Assembly (NCBI GenBank): GCA_902476875.1
Contig: CABSFC010000138.1
Location: 1 to 5,371 of the forward strand
Source of the DNA: an uncultured Oscillibacter sp.
GTDB taxonomy: Bacteria; Bacillota; Clostridia; Oscillospirales; Oscillospiraceae
Reading direction: 5' to 3'
DNA length: 5,371 nucleotides
Shown: positions 1-4,820 of the stretch, one piece after another
Layout of the letters: each line of letters starts with the position of its first letter
How positions within the stretch are numbered: position 1 is the stretch's first letter
The notes under the pieces: model-generated
Seen by the model: only the letters and a program-made list of their open reading frames with translations
Databases searched by the model: none
What the model was told of the DNA's origin: nothing
Translations under genes and position numbers: made by a program

Positions 1-1440
1 CCGGGCAAGGGAGATGCGCTGCCGCTCGCCGCCGGAGAGTTGCTTGCCGCCGTCGCCGGCCATGGTGTGGATGCCCTTTTCCAAACGGGCCAGGAACTCG
101 CCGCACTGGGCTTTCTCCGCCGCGGCCAGCACCTCCTCGTCCGTGGCGTCCAGCTTCCCCAGGCGGATGTTCTCCAGCAAACTCATGTTGAACAGGAACT
201 GCTCCTGGGAGACGTAGGAGATCTGCTCGTTCAGGACCTCCAGGCTCATGTCCCGCACGTCCTGGCCGCCGATCCGCACATTGCCGCCGGTGACATCGTA
301 AAAATGCACCAGCAGCTTTGCCAGGGTGGACTTTCCGCTGCCGGACTCCCCCACCAGGGCGGTGAGACTGCCCTCCGGCGCGGAGAGGGAGACGCCGTGG
401 AGCACCTCATCCTCCTGGTAGGCAAACCGGACATTCTCGAAAGCGATGGAGTGGTCCTTTCCCTGGAAGGGCATATTCTTCTGCTCCAACGGCGGCGTGT
501 CCATCATCTTTTCCAGAGCATCCAGCTTGTAGTTGATCTGAGGCATGGTGGACATGAAGCTCACCGCCCGCACCAGCGGCGCCCCGATGCCGAAGGACAT
601 ACACAGCGTCAGCACCAGGTCGGGCAGGGAGGCATGGCCCGCCAGCACCAGATAACTGCCCACCGGCAGTAAAAACAAAGCCACGCAGGGCAGGATGCTG
701 GTGTAAAGTGCCATCCACGGCCAGCAGACCCGGAACCAGTCCAGGGTGAAGTCCCGGTAGTTCTTTACGTCTGTCTCAAACCGGCGGTAGGAGTCCCCAT
801 CCCGGTTGAAGACCTTCACCACCTCCATGCCGTTGATGTACTCCACGATGGTGTTGTTCATGGTCTGGGCCGACTGGTAGTAGGGCCCCATCTTGCTCAT
901 GCCGGAGCGGTACATCATCCCCATGGCCAGCAGACCCAGAGGCAGGGATCCCAGGGCCAGCAGAGCCAGCTTCCAGTCCACGAAGAACATGGCGAGATAC
1001 ACGAACACCGGCACCGCCAGATTGGCAAGCCCCTCCGGCAGGGCGTGGGCCAGCAGCAGTTCAATGGATTCGATATCGTCGATGAACATTTTCTTGATGA
1101 CGCCCACGCCCCGGTCCTGGATGGCGCCCAAGGGCTGCTTTTCCAGCTTTCCCTGGAGGAACACCCGGATATTCTGCAAGGTGTGGTATGCGGCGTCATG
1201 GGACAGCGACAATCCCTTCACATAGAGTATGGCGTTGAGCGCCAAGCAGACCGCGATGGCCGCCGCCCACACTGCCATTTCCGCCAAGGACAACGGCTCA
1301 CAAAGCAGCAGCGGCCGGATGATGCGATACAGGAAAAAGAACGGCAGCACACCGCACGCCACCGCCGCCAGCAGCACCGCCACCGCCGTATAGGTGGTTT
1401 TCCGGTGCTTCCAGGCGTATTCCAGTACTTTGTTGAACAA
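1..1440 (-). CDS. ABC exporter, fused permease and ATPase (partial, 3' end cut)
   Basis: This is the first 480 codons of a type I ABC exporter, a membrane protein that uses ATP hydrolysis to move a substrate across the cytoplasmic membrane. The frame is open from the start to the window edge. Hydrophobic segments lie near residues 15-40, 55-75, 130-175 and 240-290. The nucleotide-binding domain follows, with Walker A GESGSGKST at 364-372, the Q-loop glutamine near 412 (SYVSQEQF) and the ABC signature LSGGE at 468-472. Walker B, D-loop and H-loop lie beyond the edge; the family is about 580 residues, so roughly 100 are missing. The start is TTG at 1440, placed by AAGGAGG at 1448-1454 with a 7-nt spacer; the next in-frame ATG is about 55 codons in. 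It lies 68 bp downstream of a TetR-type gene, probably in one operon. Sequence style recalls heterodimeric multidrug or siderophore-type (IrtA/YbtP-like) exporters, but the substrate cannot be read from the sequence. Confidence 0.93.
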   Translation of the reverse strand, partial: MFNKVLEYAWKHRKTTYTAVAVLLAAVACGVLPFFFLYRIIRPLLLCEPLSLAEMAVWAAAIAVCLALNAILYVKGLSLSHDAAYHTLQNIRVFLQGKLEKQPLGAIQDRGVGVIKKMFIDDIESIELLLAHALPEGLANLAVPVFVYLAMFFVDWKLALLALGSLPLGLLAMGMMYRSGMSKMGPYYQSAQTMNNTIVEYINGMEVVKVFNRDGDSYRRFETDVKNYRDFTLDWFRVCWPWMALYTSILPCVALFLLPVGSYLVLAGHASLPDLVLTLCMSFGIGAPLVRAVSFMSTMPQINYKLDALEKMMDTPPLEQKNMPFQGKDHSIAFENVRFAYQEDEVLHGVSLSAPEGSLTALVGESGSGKSTLAKLLVHFYDVTGGNVRIGGQDVRDMSLEVLNEQISYVSQEQFLFNMSLLENIRLGKLDATDEEVLAAAEKAQCGEFLARLEKGIHTMAGDGGKQLSGGERQRISLAR

Positions 1441-1456
1441 ATAAGCTCCTCCTTTT

Positions 1457-1474
1457 AGTTAGTTAAAGCTAACT
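1457..1474. promoter_or_regulatory. Imperfect palindrome before the ABC gene (candidate operator)
   Basis: AGTTAGTTAAAGCTAACT is an 18-bp dyad with two internal mismatched pairs. It lies directly upstream of the ABC gene's ribosome binding site. Its TTAGTTA...CTAA core matches the perfect palindrome at 2257-2270. A regulator binding both sites, the TetR protein or an iron-type repressor, is inference. Confidence 0.4.
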
Positions 1475-1491
1475 TCCGGTGAAAAGGATGT

Positions 1492-1505
1492 CCCCCGCGC
1501 GGGGG
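1492..1505. repeat. GC palindrome after the TetR stop
   Basis: CCCCCGCGCGGGGG is a perfect 14-bp palindrome three bases past the regulator's stop codon. No T-run follows closely on either strand, so it is a poor intrinsic terminator. It may only slow readthrough into the ABC gene. Confidence 0.35.
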
Positions 1506-1508
1506 GGC

Positions 1509-2126
1509 TTATACCTGAAAGCCTAAAACCCGATACCAGTTGAACAGGCCGCAGACCAGAGAGCTGTGATCCTTGATCTGCTCCCAGGTGAAGTCGTGGA
1601 TGAAGGGCTCGTAGATGGTGGTCCAGAAAGCAGTAAGCAGGATATGCATCTCCTCCATAGGGATGTCCTGATCCGATAAGCCGCGCCGCCGGGCCTCCAG
1701 ATAGTAGCCATAGGTGGCTCCGGTCATCCGCTCCACCCAGTCATGCTGAAAATTGGCGTAGGCCGTTCCATCCGCGCAGCGGACCAGCAGGGTAAAGCCG
1801 TCGTGATACCGATGCAGCAGGTCAAACCACCACAGCATATAGTCCTCATCCATGTACCAGGCCCGTATCAGCTCCTCGTCGGACAGGGTTTCCGGACGAA
1901 CGGCGCATTTTTCCTCCACCACCGCGCTCATGGCTTTCACCGTGTCCGCCACCAGTGCGCAGAACAGGTCCTCCTTGCCGCTGTACCGCTTGTAAAGCGC
2001 CCCGGTAGTCACCTGGGCGTTCTCACAGATGCTTTTCAGCGACGCCTTTTCAAAGCCCTTTTCCAAAAACTCCGCTTTGGCGCTGTCAAGGATGCGCGGA
2101 TCAATGGAATGGTCTGCTTTCGCCAA
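1509..2126 (-). CDS. TetR/AcrR-family transcriptional regulator
   Basis: This is a one-component repressor of about 205 residues, normal for the family. The N-terminal DNA-binding domain is clear: the DPRILDSAKAEFLEKGFE helix (residues 9-26), then the helix-turn-helix ASLKSICENAQVTTGALYKR (28-47) and the usual KEDLF (51-55). The C-terminal ligand and dimer domain is divergent, as is typical, and aromatic-rich, so the inducer cannot be inferred. The start is decided by spacing. GGAAGGAG at 2136-2143 touches the ATG at 2135, leaving no spacer, whereas the TTG at 2126 has a 9-nt spacer and is preferred; the ATG remains possible and adds three residues. The gene precedes the ABC exporter on the same strand and very likely controls it. 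Tandem dyads at its transcription start suggest autorepression. Confidence 0.92.
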   Translation of the reverse strand: MAKADHSIDPRILDSAKAEFLEKGFEKASLKSICENAQVTTGALYKRYSGKEDLFCALVADTVKAMSAVVEEKCAVRPETLSDEELIRAWYMDEDYMLWWFDLLHRYHDGFTLLVRCADGTAYANFQHDWVERMTGATYGYYLEARRRGLSDQDIPMEEMHILLTAFWTTIYEPFIHDFTWEQIKDHSSLVCGLFNWYRVLGFQV

Positions 2127-2148
2127 ATGCTTCATCTCCTTCCCTATT

Positions 2149-2178
2149 GATAATTTAATTACCGATAATCTAATTATC
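2149..2178. promoter_or_regulatory. Two abutting 15-bp dyads (candidate TetR operators)
   Basis: On the plus strand the two 15-mers are GATAATTTAATTACC (2149-2163) and GATAATCTAATTATC (2164-2178). They are directly adjacent, differ at two positions, and each is an inverted repeat; the second is GATAAT-CTA-ATTATC, perfect apart from the 3-bp centre. They lie between the regulator's -10 box and its ribosome binding site, covering the expected transcription start. This is a classic place for autorepression by two dimers. The half-site also resembles Fur boxes (GATAAT), so an iron regulator is an alternative. Confidence 0.6.
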
Positions 2179-2208
2179 AATATAATACAGGGGATGCCCC
2201 TATGTCAA
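2179..2208 (-). promoter_or_regulatory. Sigma-70-type promoter of the TetR gene
   Basis: On the minus strand, TTGACA (2203-2208, perfect) is followed after 18 bp by TATATT (2179-2184, five of six). TATTAT at 2182-2187 with a 15-bp spacer is an alternative. The spacer contains AGGGG-ATG-CCCCT (2189-2201), an additional dyad that could be a binding site or alter spacer shape. Confidence 0.65.
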
Positions 2209-2219
2209 GAGCAATTTGT

Positions 2220-2248
2220 TGGACAATGAAATCTTTTCGTGGTATGAT
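2220..2248 (+). promoter_or_regulatory. Divergent plus-strand promoter
   Basis: TGGACA (2220-2225) and TATGAT (2243-2248), each five of six to consensus, are separated by 17 bp. Expected transcription begins near 2255, immediately before the palindrome at 2257-2270, and leads to the small ORF at 2289. Confidence 0.55.
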
Positions 2249-2256
2249 ACCTTCAA

Positions 2257-2270
2257 TTAGTTATAACTAA
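2257..2270. promoter_or_regulatory. Perfect palindrome TTAGTTATAACTAA (candidate operator)
   Basis: This 14-bp perfect palindrome covers about +3 to +16 of the divergent promoter, where bound protein would block transcription. Its half-site TTAGTTA recurs at 1457-1474. DtxR/IdeR-type boxes have a TTAGG-type half-site, so an iron-responsive regulator is conceivable, but that is inference. Confidence 0.5.
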
Positions 2271-2288
2271 CCATTTTGGAGGCCTGCT

Positions 2289-2432
2289 GTGCAGACGATC
2301 CTTGTGACTGCTGTTTTGGTAATATGCTGTGCCTTTGGCACGCAGATCCTTCATGGCGGCTGCCGCGGCACACGCGGAACGTCCGAAAAGCGGGCCAGTG
2401 TCCCGGGCCGGGATAAGAGTCGCTATCCCTGA
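2289..2432 (+). CDS. Small membrane-type ORF, probably truncated
   Basis: This is a 47-codon ORF starting with GTG, preceded by GGAGG at 2278-2282 with a 6-nt spacer, and by a promoter and palindrome in the right order. Residues 1-16 (MQTILVTAVLVICCAF) form one hydrophobic segment with two cysteines. The remaining 31 residues are basic and glycine-rich with one more cysteine. The length and N-terminus recall small Cys-containing membrane proteins of iron-uptake (feo) loci, but no family can be assigned. The stop falls where the IS110 remnant on the other strand begins, so the C-terminal part may be a chance tail made by the insertion. Confidence 0.4.
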   Translation: MQTILVTAVLVICCAFGTQILHGGCRGTRGTSEKRASVPGRDKSRYP

Positions 2433-2659
2433 CAACGCTGACAAAAAACCTGCTTCTTCCAAGGCATGAATTCTGAAACGCCCATACATTCCAGTAGGCT
2501 CCATGACGATTCAAATATCAATTCCGATCCCTTTGAACTGGTCGGGCGGGTTCCTCAGCGGTATGGTTGACCTGAATGGGGGATAGAACGATCTCTCCAC
2601 CAGGCCCACGCACGTGCGGCAGCCACGCTTTTCCCTTTTGATACATCAATGCTAATCAT
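2431..2659 (-). pseudogene. IS110-family transposase, 5' remnant with frameshifts
   Basis: The start of an IS110-type DEDD transposase is readable in pieces. ATG at 2659, behind GGAGG with an 8-nt spacer, gives MISIDVSKGKS, containing the first catalytic Asp. A change of frame gives GEIVLSPIQVNHTAEE, then a stop. Another frame gives IVMEPTGMY, containing the catalytic Glu motif, then HALEEAGF, and a last shift gives FFVSVV at the end. These blocks occur in the order and spacing expected for the RuvC-like domain of IS110 transposases. At least three frame changes and the absence of everything after about residue 80 show it is dead. It lies antisense to, and just beyond, the small plus-strand ORF. 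Confidence 0.75.
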
Positions 2660-2993
2660 AGAATTTCCCTCCAGTGATGCTTGGAATCGGTGCCAACCGC
2701 ACTTGTTTCCGAATTCATCTTGCATTGTAACACGAGCGTGCGGCTAGACCGTTACCTCAACCTGCAAAATCGAATGCTGCAACAAGGGAATCGTCGGACA
2801 GTTTGCTGTAACGAGCGTAAGTTGCTCCAGCATAGTGTCGTCAGGCCGATTTCTCCCTTATTATAGCTTTAGGAAGAACTTTTAGGTTAAATTTCAATCC
2901 CCGGCTAAGCCTCTCCTGGCATTAAAACTACCCCATACTTGGTTCGTTTCTTGTTGTCGCAAGCATCGCATTTTGATGTCAAAACGCCACTCG
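2660..2993. other. Gene-free stretch: IS110 flank and AT-richer decayed DNA
   Basis: No convincing gene is seen here. The part next to the transposase remnant is rich in small stem-loops. On the minus strand these include GCTG-GAGC-loop-GCTC-bulge-CAGC (about 2796-2824), CACG-CT-CGTG (about 2731-2740), CGG-TCTAG-CCG (about 2740-2750) and GTAAC/GTTAC enclosing the last two. IS110-group elements carry their bridge RNA in the flank upstream of the transposase, so this may be a bridge-RNA relic. Minus-strand frames near 2905-2960 include CDACDNKKRTKYGVVLMPG with a CxxC, which is not identifiable. Base composition is visibly more AT-rich than in neighbouring genes. Confidence 0.35.
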
Positions 2994-3032
2994 CAGGGGT
3001 GCTCCCCTGACCCCAATGCCGCCCGTGGGCGG
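2994..3032. repeat. Two GC-rich hairpins at the left edge of the module
   Basis: CAGGGG-TGCT-CCCCTG (2994-3009) and CCGCCC-GT-GGGCGG (3019-3032) are perfect short dyads. They directly precede the GGCAA-type palindromes and open the left hairpin cluster. Confidence 0.45.
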
Positions 3033-3033
3033 G

Positions 3034-3059
3034 ACCTTTTGGCAAGATTGCCGAAAGGT
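3034..3059. repeat. GGCAA palindrome copy 1
   Basis: The left arm CCTTTTGGCAA and right arm TTGCCGAAAGG flank a GA loop, extended by an outer A-T pair. The single non-Watson-Crick position is T opposite G. This is the first of six related palindromes sharing GGCAA-NN-TTGCC. Confidence 0.75.
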
Positions 3060-3089
3060 TGAGTAATCGATATCTATTAACCTGAGAAG

Positions 3090-3127
3090 AAAGAGGACTT
3101 TCGGCAACATTGCCGAAAGTCCTCTTT
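3090..3127. repeat. GGCAA palindrome copy 2, long stem, terminator-like
   Basis: A perfect 18-bp stem (3090-3107 with 3110-3127) surrounds a CA centre; the core is CTTTCGGCAA-CA-TTGCCGAAAG. T-rich sequence follows on both strands (CTCTTTTCC on plus, CTCTTTCTT on minus), so it could work as a bidirectional intrinsic terminator. Confidence 0.8.
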
Positions 3128-3139
3128 TCCGTAGTAAGG

Positions 3140-3157
3140 TTTGACAATATTGTCAAA
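3140..3157. repeat. GGCAA palindrome copy 3, compensated variant
   Basis: TTTGACAA-TA-TTGTCAAA is a perfect 8-bp-arm dyad. Compared with the other copies, GG becomes GA on the left and CC becomes TC on the right, so pairing is kept. Confidence 0.7.
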
Positions 3158-3172
3158 AGCGTTTCTGCGATG

Positions 3173-3206
3173 AAAAATCGGGTTTGGCAATATTGCCAAA
3201 CCCGAT
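3173..3206 (-). terminator. Intrinsic terminator, GGCAA palindrome copy 4
   Basis: A perfect 14-bp stem (3177-3190 with 3193-3206; core GTTTGGCAA-TA-TTGCCAAAC) begins two bases after the stop codon of the minus-strand gene at 3209-3508. On the minus strand it runs into five T residues, so it is a convincing rho-independent terminator for that gene. It also belongs to the palindrome family. Confidence 0.8.
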
Positions 3207-3208
3207 CG

Positions 3209-3508
3209 TCATCTTTTTAGCTTCCATGCCTGGGCAAGGACATCCTCACTCGTCCCATCATCGTCATGCCATACGCATTTTACGGCACAGTCCAGGAACC
3301 AGTCAGAGCGCAGTAAGGCCATGAGAACTCGCCATAGATTGGCGAAATCATCCTTATCACCCCGGTCATGGACCGTCAGCCCGTCCGCCCCCACCGTACA
3401 GACCAGTCCGAAACGCCCAAAGGCCCGCCGGACGGTCTGCTCTGCGTGATCTACCGAATATCCTCTCTGCACCAATGCATCGGAGCAGAACGCAATCTCC
3501 ACTTTCAT
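3209..3508 (-). CDS. Conserved-looking hypothetical protein, 99 aa
   Basis: This is a complete soluble ORF starting at ATG 3508, with GAGGAG at 3514-3519 and a 5-nt spacer. Its start overlaps the upstream gene's stop in ATGA, which indicates translational coupling. The N-terminal half (MKVEIAFCSDALVQRGYSVD) looks like a beta-strand followed by helices. The C-terminal half carries a striking LLRSDWFLDCAVKCVWHDDD segment with paired Cys residues and a His-Asp-Asp-Asp run that could bind metal. No signal peptide or membrane segment is present. I do not recognise a named family. The location beside mobilization genes and a small membrane protein suggests an accessory gene of an integrative element. 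A terminator immediately follows. Confidence 0.75.
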   Translation of the reverse strand: MKVEIAFCSDALVQRGYSVDHAEQTVRRAFGRFGLVCTVGADGLTVHDRGDKDDFANLWRVLMALLRSDWFLDCAVKCVWHDDDGTSEDVLAQAWKLKR

Positions 3509-3788
3509 AAAAGCTCCTCTCTATGTTCCCGTATCCAGTCAAGGGCGTTCTGGGTCTCCTGCTTAGATTGTACCATTTTGCTAAGGAGATCACCCAGGAG
3601 AACGCAGATACGGCCAGCAGCACATAGAATATTCCCTCCGCCAGGGGCGTATGGGCCAGATACCACGGACGAAACACTGTGGGGACTGCTAACGCATACA
3701 GCAATGGAACGGTCAGACGGAGTCTCTTTGCCGCCAAAAACAGGCAAGCCAATAGAAGCCCCGCCGCCTTTGCGCAGAACCAGAACAT
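3505..3788 (-). pseudogene. Small membrane protein, frameshifted in an A-run
   Basis: ATG at 3788 is placed by GGAGG (3796-3800) with a 7-nt spacer. The first about 70 residues are strongly hydrophobic, with likely membrane segments near residues 4-19, 26-41 and 51-70, ending in SWVISLAK. The frame then runs on into a low-quality tail that overlaps the next gene by over 140 bp. In the -1 frame, MVQSKQETQNALDWIREHRE and LL follow, ending in a TGA that overlaps the next gene's ATG as ATGA. Restoring one A in the run at 3576-3579 joins the two into a protein of about 94 residues with a charged cytoplasmic tail. This supports a one-base deletion, either a real mutation, phase variation or a sequencing error. 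Function is unknown; a role with the coupled 99-aa protein is inferred. Confidence 0.65.
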
Positions 3789-3816
3789 AACAGCACCTCC
3801 CGATCAAGTTTTCGGT

Positions 3817-3845
3817 ATCTTACCATCGGAAAGCCGCTTTTACAA
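3817..3845 (-). promoter_or_regulatory. Possible promoter of the minus-strand gene pair
   Basis: On the minus strand TTGTAA (3840-3845) and TAAGAT (3817-3822) are 17 bp apart, each four of six to consensus. Position is right: about 20 nt of leader before the ribosome binding site. The match is modest. Confidence 0.35.
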
Positions 3846-3896
3846 GCGCCTGTCTGGCGATTCCAGAGGAAACCGCCGCGATTGGATTTTTTCCGT

Positions 3897-3957
3897 GGGG
3901 GTCACATGATGCACCTTGCGCCTTCAAAAATCGATGTGGGTGCATCATGTAACCCCC
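3897..3957. repeat. 19-bp inverted repeat, candidate origin of transfer
   Basis: The left arm GGGGGTCACATGATGCACC (3897-3915) and right arm GGTGCATCATGTAACCCCC (3939-3957) pair at 18 of 19 positions around a 23-nt centre. It lies in the intergenic region immediately upstream of two MobC-like genes, where oriT sites are normally found. The centre begins TTGCGCCTT, which weakly resembles the TGCGCCCT nick core of IncQ/pIP501-type origins. Assignment as oriT is inference; a regulatory hairpin is the alternative. Confidence 0.45.
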
Positions 3958-3976
3958 TGCAGCTACAAAATGTGTT

Positions 3977-4005
3977 AACCCGGACAAAGACTGTCCGGGT
4001 TTTCT
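3977..4005 (+). terminator. Intrinsic terminator or attenuator upstream of the mob genes
   Basis: The stem AACCCGGACA / TGTCCGGGTT (10 bp, perfect, 5-nt loop) is followed by TTCTGTT, giving four T residues with the stem end. It stands 24 nt before the ribosome binding site of the first mob gene. It either stops incoming transcription or acts as a leader attenuator. Confidence 0.65.
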
Positions 4006-4038
4006 GTTATCCTCCATCATAGAACAAGGAGGAATGCC

Positions 4039-4368
4039 ATGAATAGACAAACACACCGTACCTGTGTCCGCATGAGTGAGAAGGAGTACCAGCAACTAAA
4101 ACGCCGGAGCGGCGCCGCCGGTCTATCCGCCAACGCCTGGCTGATGAAGGAACTGGAACGAAACCGCCCTATCCTCTACCGGGTGGAGCAGACCAGGGAG
4201 GTCATCCGCTTCATGGACGCGGCGGGCCGGGACATCAACGCCGTGGCCCGGAACTTCAACAGCGGCGATGGTACAGCGGAGGAACTGCGGTTCGCTGTGA
4301 AACGTCTGGCCCAGGTGGTGGAGCGGTTCCGTGCCCTGCGGAGGAAGGGCTATCCCCGTGCGGTATAA
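4039..4368 (+). CDS. MobC-like relaxosome accessory protein 1
   Basis: This is a 109-residue basic protein resembling ribbon-helix-helix MobC proteins, which bind oriT DNA and help the relaxase open and nick it. The start is firm: AAGGAGG at 4026-4032 with a 6-nt spacer to ATG. The beta-strand and first helix of the ribbon-helix-helix fold are seen at residues 8-40 (CVRMSEKEYQQLKRRSGAAG, then LSANAWLMKEL). The MobC-type segment GRDINAVARNFN follows at about 63-74, and a charged helical C-terminus ends the protein. It is paralogous to the next gene: MNRQTHRTCVRMSEKEYQQL aligns without gaps to MRDNSRNLSVRMTQEQYQRL. The upstream inverted repeat is its likely DNA target. A relaxase partner is not in the window. 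Confidence 0.8.
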   Translation: MNRQTHRTCVRMSEKEYQQLKRRSGAAGLSANAWLMKELERNRPILYRVEQTREVIRFMDAAGRDINAVARNFNSGDGTAEELRFAVKRLAQVVERFRALRRKGYPRAV

Positions 4369-4387
4369 GGTCAGGCCCCGCGGACCT

Positions 4388-4702
4388 ATGCGGGACAACA
4401 GCAGAAACCTCTCCGTCCGCATGACGCAGGAGCAATACCAGCGGTTGTGCCGGTATCTCGCCCTCACCGGACTGCCGGTCACCACCTACTTCCGCAAGCT
4501 GATTCTGGGAGAGCGCATCCGGGCACGACTGTCCAGGTTTGGACTGAATCCTCACCCTGGCGTTAACCACATCTGTTCCAATGTCCGCCAGATCGCCCGC
4601 AATCCCAGGGCCAGGGAATTGGCCCCGGAGGCAGTGAAGCAGCTGGAGTTCTTGGCCGATCTGCTCTGCGAGGAGAGCGATCGCCTCACCCGCCAGGAAT
4701 AG
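4388..4702 (+). CDS. MobC-like relaxosome accessory protein 2
   Basis: This is a second ribbon-helix-helix, MobC-type protein of 104 residues, probably acting with the first at oriT. The N-terminus carries LSVRMTQEQYQRLCRYLALT and PVTTYFRKLILGERI (residues 8-43), followed by the family segment VNHICSNVRQIARNP (about 59-73) and a charged helix. The start is a choice. ATG 4388 aligns residue for residue with the start of gene 1 but has no strong ribosome binding site. GTG 4358 overlaps the end of gene 1 by 11 bp and has AAGGG 8 nt upstream, adding ten residues. Either way it is probably translated by coupling to gene 1. The stop is followed at once by a group of hairpins. Confidence 0.78.
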   Translation: MRDNSRNLSVRMTQEQYQRLCRYLALTGLPVTTYFRKLILGERIRARLSRFGLNPHPGVNHICSNVRQIARNPRARELAPEAVKQLEFLADLLCEESDRLTRQE

Positions 4703-4704
4703 CC

Positions 4705-4773
4705 CCTGTCCGGCCACTGGAGGCCCGCTGTGGCCATCGAAATTCCGGACAGGTGCCCCGGGATAGCTCCCGG
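4705..4773. repeat. Nested and simple hairpins after the second mob gene
   Basis: CCTGTCCGG (4705-4713) pairs perfectly with CCGGACAGG (4745-4753), enclosing GGCCAC/GTGGCC (4712-4717 with 4730-4735). A second hairpin, CCGGGA-TAGC-TCCCGG, lies at 4758-4773. No T-run follows, so a simple intrinsic terminator is unlikely. The unit opens the right hairpin cluster. Confidence 0.55.
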
Positions 4774-4780
4774 CGCAAAG

Positions 4781-4816
4781 CGGACCGCTTCCGGCAACAT
4801 TGCCGAAAGCGGTCCG
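4781..4816. repeat. GGCAA palindrome copy 5
   Basis: A 17-bp stem with one mismatch (4781-4797 with 4800-4816) surrounds a CA centre; the core is CTTCCGGCAA-CA-TTGCCGAAAG. It is almost the same core as copy 2, but the outer stem sequence is different and also self-complementary. Confidence 0.75.
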
Positions 4817-4820
4817 AAGG

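Noticed and set aside
40..672. Long plus-strand open frame of 210 codons
   Set aside because: It is antisense to the ABC exporter, whose Walker A, Q-loop and signature motifs are plain on the minus strand; the His/Gln/Gly-rich translation is typical of a shadow frame.
2762..2815. Minus-strand YSKLSDDSLVAAFDFAG, resembling the LSDEELV start of sigma-factor-like proteins
   Set aside because: Only 17 residues before a stop and no continuing similarity; chance cannot be excluded.
2681..2866. Plus-strand 61-codon open frame
   Set aside because: No ribosome binding site and no family likeness; it lies in the structured IS110 flank.
2994..3206. Possible CRISPR-like array because of repeated hairpins
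   Set aside because: Spacing is irregular, repeats differ in length and outer sequence, and no constant spacer length or cas gene is seen.
3368..3790. Plus-strand open frame of 140 codons
   Set aside because: It is antisense to two coupled minus-strand genes with good starts; the translation is Pro/Arg-rich without features.
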